Source: Spirochaetota bacterium (GTDB lineage: Bacteria; Spirochaetota; Spirochaetia; Treponematales; Treponemataceae). From it: a stretch of 5,445 nucleotides of DNA. A model generated the notes under the pieces. That model did no database searches, was not told the DNA's origin, and saw only the letters and a program-made list of their open reading frames with translations. The stretch is from positions 1 to 5,445 of the forward strand of contig JAKPSR010000239.1 in NCBI GenBank assembly GCA_029571425.1, written 5' to 3'. How positions within the stretch are numbered: position 1 is the stretch's first letter; the number at the start of each line of letters is the position of its first letter. Of the stretch, positions 1 to 3,844 are shown one piece after another. A program made the position numbers and the translations under genes.

Positions 1-269
1 TCCTCCGCGCGGTCGAGGATACCGGGCTACGCACGGTGGTCGCCGGGGGCGGCGTCGCCGCGAACTCGCGCCTTCGCGAGATCCTAGCCGAGCGATTGGA
101 CCTTGCCTGCGTCTTCCCGCCGCTTAAGCTCTGCACGGACAACGGGGCGATGATCGCCGGGCTCGGTTACCAGTACCTCTCGCGCGGCATGACCTCCGGC
201 TGGGACGTAAACGCGAGCGCCCGGGTCGAGGGCTTCCGGAAGAACGGCCGCGACCGCGCCTCTCGTTGA
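1..269 (+). CDS. tsaD: tRNA N6-adenosine threonylcarbamoyltransferase TsaD, C-terminal part
   Basis: This is the 3' end of a gene that begins before the window. The first complete codon is at position 3, leaving 88 residues before the TGA at 267-269. TsaD-family proteins are usually about 330-345 aa, so roughly the last quarter is present. The segment GGGVAANSRLR is the characteristic TsaD glycine-rich motif of the ASKHA fold. The later CTDNGAMIAGLG carries the conserved Asp that helps bind the active-site metal in this family. TsaD, working with TsaB and TsaE, transfers threonylcarbamoyl from TC-AMP to A37 of tRNAs that read ANN codons, giving t6A, in the cytoplasm. The stop codon lies inside the predicted -35 box of apt, and I see no U-tract terminator between the two genes, so read-through into apt is possible. 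The family is clear; only the C-terminus can be assessed. Confidence 0.95.
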   Translation, partial: LRAVEDTGLRTVVAGGGVAANSRLREILAERLDLACVFPPLKLCTDNGAMIAGLGYQYLSRGMTSGWDVNASARVEGFRKNGRDRASR

Positions 270-295
270 CTAAGCGCGCGCCCTTGCACTACTAT
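266..295 (+). promoter_or_regulatory. Sigma70-type promoter of apt overlapping the tsaD stop
   Basis: TTGACT at 266-271 matches 5 of 6 bases of the -35 consensus, and TACTAT at 290-295 matches 4 of 6 of the -10 consensus. The spacer is 18 bp. The -35 box contains the TGA stop of tsaD. Seven bases beyond the -10 box is position 302, the A of the apt ATG, so the predicted mRNA is leaderless. No Shine-Dalgarno sequence precedes that ATG, which fits. This is a sequence match only; a start site has not been shown. Confidence 0.6.
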
Positions 296-301
296 CGAGC
301 C

Positions 302-835
302 ATGAAAGCCCCCATCGTCCTCGACGACGCCATCCGGAAGGTGCCGGACTTCCCGAAGCCCGGCATCCTCTTTTACGACATCACCGGCATCCTGGTGCAG
401 CCCAGGGCGTTCCGCTACTGCATCGACCAGATGGTCAAGCTATACAGAAAAGAGCGCGTCGACGCGATCGCGGCGATCGAGTCCCGCGGTTTCATCTTTG
501 CCGCGCCCTTCGCCGAGCGGATGGGCATCCCGTTGATCCTGATCCGGAAGAAGGGCAAGCTGCCCGGAAAGACATACGCGTGCAAGTACGCACTCGAGTA
601 CGGCGAGGCCGAGATCGAGGTGCACCAAGCGGACGTGAAGGCGGGCGAGCGCATCTTGGTCATGGACGACCTGATCGCGACGGGCGGGACGCTCGCCGCG
701 GCGCGCAACGTCCTCGAGCAGGGCGGCGCGACGGTCGCCGGCTTCTTCGGGGTCGTCGGTCTTCCCTTCCTTAATTACGCGAAATCCCTCGGGGACTTGC
801 CGGTCAAGACCCTGATCGAGTATTACGGGGAATAA
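302..835 (+). CDS. apt: Adenine phosphoribosyltransferase
   Basis: The product is 177 aa, a usual length for bacterial Apt. It is a cytoplasmic purine-salvage enzyme that converts adenine plus PRPP to AMP and pyrophosphate. The N-terminus reads RKVPDFPKPGILFYDIT, the family signature just after the start. AAIESRGFIFAAPFA follows around residues 58-72, with basic RKKGKLPGKTY after it (the flexible loop region). The PRPP-binding loop VMDDLIATGGT is at residues 120-130 with the acidic pair D122-D123. I chose ATG 302 because the family homology begins there. An in-frame TTG at 266 would add 12 residues without family character and would overlap tsaD by 4 bases. Neither start has a recognisable Shine-Dalgarno. 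The promoter geometry suggests a leaderless mRNA starting at the ATG. A GC-rich repeat follows the stop directly. Confidence 0.97.
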   Translation: MKAPIVLDDAIRKVPDFPKPGILFYDITGILVQPRAFRYCIDQMVKLYRKERVDAIAAIESRGFIFAAPFAERMGIPLILIRKKGKLPGKTYACKYALEYGEAEIEVHQADVKAGERILVMDDLIATGGTLAAARNVLEQGGATVAGFFGVVGLPFLNYAKSLGDLPVKTLIEYYGE

Positions 836-889
836 GGCGCGTTGCGCGGCGCGTTGCGCGGCGCCGCGCAGTACCCTGCGCCACGCGCC
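836..889 (+). repeat. GC-rich tandem and inverted repeat downstream of apt
   Basis: A 12-bp unit GGCGCGTTGCGC occurs at 836-847 and again at 848-859, and a third partial copy (GGCGC) begins at 860. GCGCCACGCGCC at 878-889 is the reverse complement of the unit with one mismatch, so it can form a hairpin with either copy. A perfect 14-bp palindrome sits at 856-869 in the middle. No U-tract follows, so this is not a standard intrinsic terminator. It may still stabilise the apt mRNA 3' end, slow polymerase, or be a genome-dispersed repeat. The whole gap between apt and the tRNA operon is about 115 bases and I see no gene in it. Confidence 0.7.
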
Positions 890-901
890 ACGTCCTACTT
901 C

Positions 902-930
902 TTGACAAAATCCCCGCGCGATGGTACTGT
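902..930 (+). promoter_or_regulatory. Strong sigma70-type promoter of the tRNA-Gln/tRNA-Glu operon
   Basis: A perfect -35 box TTGACA (902-907) is separated by 17 bp from TACTGT (925-930), which matches 3 of 6 bases of the -10 consensus. Transcription would start near the G at 937, giving a 5' leader of about 13 bases before tRNA-Gln. The consensus -35 and optimal spacing fit a stable-RNA promoter. The discriminator TCCCTC is C-rich rather than AT-rich. Confidence 0.75.
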
Positions 931-949
931 TCCCTCGCCTTCGCGACAT

Positions 950-1020
950 TCCCCGGTTGTGTAATGGTAGCACTACAGATTCTGGTTCTGTTTGTGGGGG
1001 TTCGAATCCTCCCTGGGGAA
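950..1020 (+). tRNA. tRNA-Gln (anticodon CTG)
   Basis: A full cloverleaf can be drawn. The acceptor arm TCCCCGG (950-956) pairs with CTGGGGA (1013-1019). The D-stem is GTG/CAC (959-961 / 971-973) around a loop with the conserved GG. The anticodon stem ACAGA/TCTGT (975-979 / 987-991) holds loop TTCTGGT with CTG at 982-984. The T-stem GGGGG/CCTCC (996-1000 / 1008-1012) holds loop TTCGAAT. The discriminator is A1020. CCA is not encoded and must be added by the CCA-adding enzyme. The first acceptor pair is U1-A72, a known identity feature of bacterial tRNA-Gln. CTG reads only CAG codons, so a TTG-anticodon tRNA for CAA must lie elsewhere. The gene is first in a two-tRNA operon. Confidence 0.97.
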
Positions 1021-1021
1021 A

Positions 1022-1112
1022 ACCTTGTAAAGGGTGTATGAAGCGCAGGGGTTCCGCGACGCGGCAACCCCGGGCGGCCTCAGGATCCTCCAACGAGGGT
1101 GTTGAGGCCGCC
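1022..1112 (+). other. Highly structured spacer between the two tRNAs (three consecutive hairpins)
   Basis: The 94 bases between the tRNAs contain three stem-loops in a row. The first is 1022-1035, 5 bp including one G-U, closed by a GTAA (GNRA-type) loop. The second is 1048-1071: GGGGTT plus CCGC pairs with GCGG plus AACCCC, with a single bulged C at 1065 and a 3-base loop. The third is 1073-1112: a perfect 10-bp stem GGCGGCCTCA/TGAGGCCGCC topped, after a mismatch and a wobble, by a 6-bp stem with loop CAAC. No U-tract follows, so polymerase should read through to tRNA-Glu. RNase P cleavage before 1115 and 3' processing after 1020 would release this as a stable fragment. Whether it has a role is unknown. 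Confidence 0.65.
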
Positions 1113-1114
1113 AA

Positions 1115-1186
1115 GGTCCCTTCGTCTATCGGTTAGGACAAAAGATTCTCAATCTTTAAAGACGGGTTCGATTCCCGTAGGGACCG
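1115..1186 (+). tRNA. tRNA-Glu (anticodon CTC)
   Basis: The acceptor stem GGTCCCT (1115-1121) pairs with AGGGACC (1179-1185), and the discriminator is G1186. The D-arm has GTC/GAC around a loop containing GG. The anticodon stem AAAGA/TCTTT (1141-1145 / 1153-1157) holds loop TTCTCAA with CTC at 1148-1150. The T-arm ACGGG/CCCGT (1162-1166 / 1174-1178) encloses TTCGATT. CCA is not encoded. CTC reads only GAG, the dominant Glu codon in the genes of this window; a TTC-anticodon tRNA must exist elsewhere. The gene is second in the operon and is followed 3 bases later by the terminator stem. Confidence 0.97.
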
Positions 1187-1189
1187 AAT

Positions 1190-1218
1190 GGGCCGCCCAG
1201 TGGGCGGCCCTTTTTTTT
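1190..1218 (+). terminator. Intrinsic terminator of the tRNA operon
   Basis: GGGCCGCCC (1190-1198) pairs perfectly with GGGCGGCCC (1202-1210) around the 3-base loop AGT, and eight T residues (1211-1218) follow at once. This is a textbook Rho-independent terminator. It separates the tRNA operon from the protein operon that begins about 40 bases later. Confidence 0.95.
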
Positions 1219-1223
1219 ACCGA

Positions 1224-1252
1224 TGGCTTTTTTACGATAGGTGTCGGATAAT
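1224..1252 (+). promoter_or_regulatory. Possible promoter of the unknown gene/pgeF operon
   Basis: GATAAT at 1247-1252 matches 5 of 6 bases of the -10 consensus. The best-spaced -35 candidate (TGGCTT, 1224-1229, 17-bp spacer) is poor, matching only 2 of 6. The predicted start seven bases past the -10 box is A1259, the first base of the ATG, the same geometry as at apt. An alternative -10, TACGAT at 1233-1238, would give a 14-base leader but also has no good -35. A promoter is needed here because a strong terminator lies just upstream. Confidence 0.45.
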
Positions 1253-1258
1253 GGGGTT

Positions 1259-2962
1259 ATGAGCGAGTCGTTGAGCACCTTCGAGCGGCTGGTCCTCACC
1301 CTGAACTCCGCAGAGCGGATGGATATGTACCGCAAGCTCGCCGAGGCCGCCGAGGCTGACTCGCCCGCGCCCGAGCCGACCGACCGCGCGGTCGAGGAGG
1401 GTGGCGTCTCGGTCGAGGCGCGGCTCCAAGCCGAGCCCTTGCTCGTGCGTATCTGGATCGCGATACGCGCCTTTTTCACCTCGTCTTCCCCGATACGCGT
1501 ATACTCCGAAAGCCTCGTCGCCCAGCTCGGGCGAAACCTCGCCCACACCCACGGCTCGTACATTAACGTCCGCCAAGCCACGCTGACCGAGGCGTTCCTC
1601 TCGGAGGCCCGCTCGCTTCGCGCGTGCCAGGATTTCTTCCGCGCCTCTGTCGCCTCGAGCGAGAACGACCGGGGCGGTTTCTACCTCGTGCTCGGGTCCT
1701 TGTTGATGCCCGCGACGCACCGGCGCGTCCAGGAGGAAACCGACCCCTTCACCCTGCCGATGGCGCAGGAGCAGAAGGTCGACGCGCGCCTTTCCTTCCT
1801 CCGAAAGATGGACGTCATCCTATCCGCCGTACCGGACGAGGAGCGCTCGCGGATGTACCAGGCGGCGCGCGCCCTCCTGTGGCTATCCGTCTTCTGTTCG
1901 CTCCCGATCGATCGGCTGACACTCCGCTTCGGGCAAGGCGGCGAGCGCGAGTCGACCTGCCCGATCGACCTCGTCTCCGAGGAGCTGCGGTCGCTCGCGC
2001 GCGCCCTCGACTCGGCGCGGCGAATCCCCGTCGCCCTTCTCGAGTCCCTGTTCCTCGTGTCCAGCCAGGACCGCCTCGGCGACGAAGGCTTCGACCTCGA
2101 TCGCGAGTGCGCGACGTTCGTCTCCAGCGCGAGCGCGCACCTTTCGCGCGTCCGCGAGTTCCGCGCGAACGTCCCCGTCACCTCGCTCGCTCGCCTCGCC
2201 ATGCGGGACGTCGGCTGGGTCCCCGAGGCAATCGAAGGCTCGGAGGACTGGTTCCTCCTCTACAAGGGATCGTGCCGCAGGCGTTTCGACGAGCGCTGGT
2301 CCGCGTGGACGGGCGAGCACCGGAAGGCCCTCCTTCACCGCAACATCCTGCTCTTTCTGGACGCCGACTCGCTGATGGAGCTCGCGAGCCGGCCCTGGGA
2401 GGGGTTGTGGCTCTCGCTTTCGGTTAGGCGCGAGCTATCCCTTCGCTTCCTTAAGCATCTCTTTTCCGGCACCTACCAAGCCGCGATCGCGAAGACCCTG
2501 AAGATACTCCTGATCGAGGGGGACTTCCTGCGGCGCGAAAACTTGATGGAGTATACCGACGCCTTCAGCGCGCTCGAGCGGGCCGACCAGGACCTCACCC
2601 GGTTCGAGGAGCGGCTTTCGCCGAAGGGCGACCTCGGCGAGGGCTTCGAGATCGTCAGGCGCGAGCGGATGGCGACCGTGAAGGGGAAGGCGCGGCTGGA
2701 CAACCTGATGCTCAGCATCGACGCGGAGGTCGAGCAGATCGCGTCCCGGATCGCCGGCGCGTTCCGCTCGGTCGAGTCGGTGCTCGGCGGTATACTCGCG
2801 CCCGTGCGCGCCGGGCCATACGATACCCTCGCGAACCTCGCGTCGATCCAGGGCAAGCATAACGACCGCTTTCGCCGCGACCTCGCCAACGTACGCGAGC
2901 TCGTCGCGACCGCCTTCGCACTCCTTTCGGAGGCCGAGATCGTCGAGAAGGAGGGGAAGTGA
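1259..2962 (+). CDS. Uncharacterised protein, DUF5312-like (spirochaete-type)
   Basis: The product is 567 aa with no assigned function. The N-terminus (FERLVLTLNSAERMDMYRKL) and general layout resemble DUF5312 proteins of spirochaetes; this is recall and not a search result. It has no signal peptide and no convincing membrane helix. The most hydrophobic stretch, LLVRIWIAIRAFF (residues 61-73), is short, contains two Arg, and looks like a buried or peripheral helix. A Pro/Glu-rich linker (about 35-50) precedes it. A compact segment FFRASVASSENDRGGFYLVLGSLLMP lies at 126-151. The last roughly 90 residues are helix-rich. No catalytic motif is recognisable. ATG 1259 is preferred over an in-frame GTG at 1241, which would lie upstream of the predicted transcript start; neither has a Shine-Dalgarno. 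The stop overlaps the GTG of pgeF by 4 bases, so the two are almost certainly co-transcribed and translationally coupled. It is probably cytoplasmic. Confidence 0.85.
   Translation: MSESLSTFERLVLTLNSAERMDMYRKLAEAAEADSPAPEPTDRAVEEGGVSVEARLQAEPLLVRIWIAIRAFFTSSSPIRVYSESLVAQLGRNLAHTHGSYINVRQATLTEAFLSEARSLRACQDFFRASVASSENDRGGFYLVLGSLLMPATHRRVQEETDPFTLPMAQEQKVDARLSFLRKMDVILSAVPDEERSRMYQAARALLWLSVFCSLPIDRLTLRFGQGGERESTCPIDLVSEELRSLARALDSARRIPVALLESLFLVSSQDRLGDEGFDLDRECATFVSSASAHLSRVREFRANVPVTSLARLAMRDVGWVPEAIEGSEDWFLLYKGSCRRRFDERWSAWTGEHRKALLHRNILLFLDADSLMELASRPWEGLWLSLSVRRELSLRFLKHLFSGTYQAAIAKTLKILLIEGDFLRRENLMEYTDAFSALERADQDLTRFEERLSPKGDLGEGFEIVRRERMATVKGKARLDNLMLSIDAEVEQIASRIAGAFRSVESVLGGILAPVRAGPYDTLANLASIQGKHNDRFRRDLANVRELVATAFALLSEAEIVEKEGK
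2948..2954 (+). promoter_or_regulatory. Shine-Dalgarno of pgeF inside the upstream gene
   Basis: AAGGAGG lies in the last codons of the upstream reading frame, 4 bases before the GTG at 2959. It supports that GTG as the true start. With the GTGA stop/start overlap it indicates re-initiation by ribosomes finishing the upstream gene. Confidence 0.8.
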
Positions 2963-3705
2963 CCAACGCGCGCTTCTATGCGTTTCCGGGATCGGAGGCC
3001 GTAGGATCGGCCCGCTATCCCCGCGCGGGGATTACCCTCGCCGCCGCCGGGCCGATGAAGGCCGGCCGCGATGGGGAGAATCGGGCTCGGGTGTTTCGTT
3101 CCCTCGCCGTCGCGCCCGACTCGGTCGTCGCCCTGACGCAGATACATTCCCGCATCGTCCACGTCGCCGAGTCTGCCGCTCCTTTCCGCGGCCTGCCCGA
3201 GGGCGACGGCATACTGACGCGGAACCGCGACCTCGTCCCGAGCGTCACCGTCGCCGATTGCATGCCCATCTGGCTCTTCGACCCCGTGACCGGCTGCTTC
3301 GGCGTCCTCCACTCGGGATGGAAGGGGACCGGCATCGTCCGCGCGGCACTCGAGCTCGCTCGCGAGGAGTGGGGTGCCGTGAGCGGGAACTTCCGCGTCA
3401 TACTTGGCCCGCACATTCGATCCTGCTGCTATACCGTCGACGCCGAGCGTGCCGAGTTCTTTACCCGGACCTTCGGGCCCGCGACGGTCTCGACCGACTC
3501 GGCGCTTCTCGCCGCCGGGAACCGATGGCCGTATCGGCTTTCGCTCGCGGAGGCGAACAAGGCCCTGCTCGCCGGGCAGGGAGTACCCGCCGAGCACGTC
3601 CTTGACGTCGGGGAGTGTACCGCTTGCGACAACGTTTTCGGCTCGAACCGCCGCGAGGGTCCCGAGGCGTTCACCCACATGGCGGCCTTCATCCAGATGC
3701 GGTAG
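2959..3705 (+). CDS. pgeF: PgeF/YfiH-family protein (multicopper polyphenol oxidase/laccase-domain fold)
   Basis: The product is 248 aa, the normal length for the YfiH/PgeF (Cu-oxidase_4) family. The family signatures appear in order: QIHS with H63, GDGILTRN (82-89), VTVADCMPIWLFDP with C101, LHSGWKGT with H118, GPHIRSCCY (150-158), and ECTACDNVFGSNRREG (219-234). H63, C101 and H118 are the expected metal-binding, active-site residues. The family's usual HxGWRG is HSGWKG here (Lys for Arg). E. coli PgeF keeps mis-made UDP-MurNAc-L-Ser out of peptidoglycan, while other family members act as purine nucleoside phosphorylase/adenosine deaminase. Sequence alone does not separate these roles, so older 'laccase' names should be treated with caution. 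The GTG start is fixed by AAGGAGG and by the 4-base overlap with the upstream gene. No U-tract terminator follows the TAG; a GC-rich repeat does. Confidence 0.93.
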   Translation: MTNARFYAFPGSEAVGSARYPRAGITLAAAGPMKAGRDGENRARVFRSLAVAPDSVVALTQIHSRIVHVAESAAPFRGLPEGDGILTRNRDLVPSVTVADCMPIWLFDPVTGCFGVLHSGWKGTGIVRAALELAREEWGAVSGNFRVILGPHIRSCCYTVDAERAEFFTRTFGPATVSTDSALLAAGNRWPYRLSLAEANKALLAGQGVPAEHVLDVGECTACDNVFGSNRREGPEAFTHMAAFIQMR

Positions 3706-3763
3706 GGCGACGCGCTCAGGCGTCACCGCTAAGCGCGGCGCGGCGTCGCTAAGCGCGCCGCTT
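3706..3763 (+). repeat. GC-rich direct repeats and hairpins downstream of pgeF
   Basis: CGCTAAGCGCGGCG (3727-3740) and CGCTAAGCGCGCCG (3747-3760) are 14-bp direct repeats with one difference, spaced 20 bp apart. Before them, 3706-3713 pairs with 3720-3727 (seven pairs, one mismatch, 6-base loop). AAGC and GGCGCG of the first repeat can pair with CGCGCCGCTT (3754-3763) across a 2-base bulge. No U-run follows. The element may mark the 3' end of the pgeF mRNA. It shares the word CTAAGCGCG with the tsaD-apt junction (270-278). Confidence 0.65.
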
Positions 3764-3766
3764 CCA

Positions 3767-3795
3767 TTGAAAAACCCGCCCGTTTCCGCTACGAT
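3767..3795 (+). promoter_or_regulatory. Sigma70-type promoter of argS
   Basis: TTGAAA (3767-3772) matches 5 of 6 of the -35 consensus and TACGAT (3790-3795) matches 4 of 6 of the -10. The spacer is 17 bp. Transcription would begin near A3802, giving a leader of about 43 bases before the argS ATG. The promoter sits directly after the GC-rich repeat. Confidence 0.7.
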
Positions 3796-3804
3796 GGCCA
3801 AACA

Positions 3805-3829
3805 CGCGCCGAGAACGGCGCGCGGCGCG
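3805..3829 (+). promoter_or_regulatory. Hairpin in the argS leader with two alternative right arms
   Basis: CGCGCC (3805-3810) pairs perfectly with GGCGCG at 3817-3822 around a 6-base loop. An identical GGCGCG at 3824-3829 could pair with the same left arm instead. No U-tract follows, and the Shine-Dalgarno begins 3 bases after the second arm. It may modulate argS translation or simply cap the mRNA 5' end. No T-box specifier or antiterminator fits in a leader this short. Confidence 0.4.
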
Positions 3830-3832
3830 ATG

Positions 3833-3838
3833 AAGGAG
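3833..3838 (+). promoter_or_regulatory. Shine-Dalgarno deciding the argS start
   Basis: AAGGAG lies 6 bases before ATG 3845. Two other in-frame ATGs, at 3794 (inside the -10 box) and 3830, lack such a site. This makes 3845 the start. Confidence 0.85.
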
Positions 3839-3844
3839 TGCAAG

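Noticed and set aside
266..301. TTG at 266 as an upstream start of apt
   Set aside because: It adds 12 residues unlike the Apt N-terminus, has no Shine-Dalgarno, and falls inside the predicted -35 box.
836..869. Tandem repeats as a small CRISPR array
   Set aside because: The units are 12 bp, directly adjacent with no spacers, and no cas genes are present.
1073..1112. Spacer hairpin as a terminator between the tRNAs
   Set aside because: It is strong but no T-run follows (AAGGTCCC is next), and tRNA-Glu has no separate promoter visible.
440..1114. 224-codon open frame on the - strand
   Set aside because: It covers apt, the promoter of the tRNA operon and the tRNA-Gln gene itself, so it is a shadow.
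921..1136. Small + strand open frame over the tRNA operon
   Set aside because: It reads through tRNA-Gln, the spacer and part of tRNA-Glu; the RNA genes explain the sequence and there is no ribosome site.
1241..1258. GTG at 1241 as the start of the unknown protein
   Set aside because: It lies before the predicted -10 box, has no Shine-Dalgarno, and adds only six residues ahead of the more plausible ATG. It is not fully excluded if transcription starts upstream.
3794..3844. In-frame ATGs at 3794 and 3830 as argS starts
   Set aside because: The first lies within the -10 box, and neither has a Shine-Dalgarno. AAGGAG is correctly spaced only for ATG 3845.
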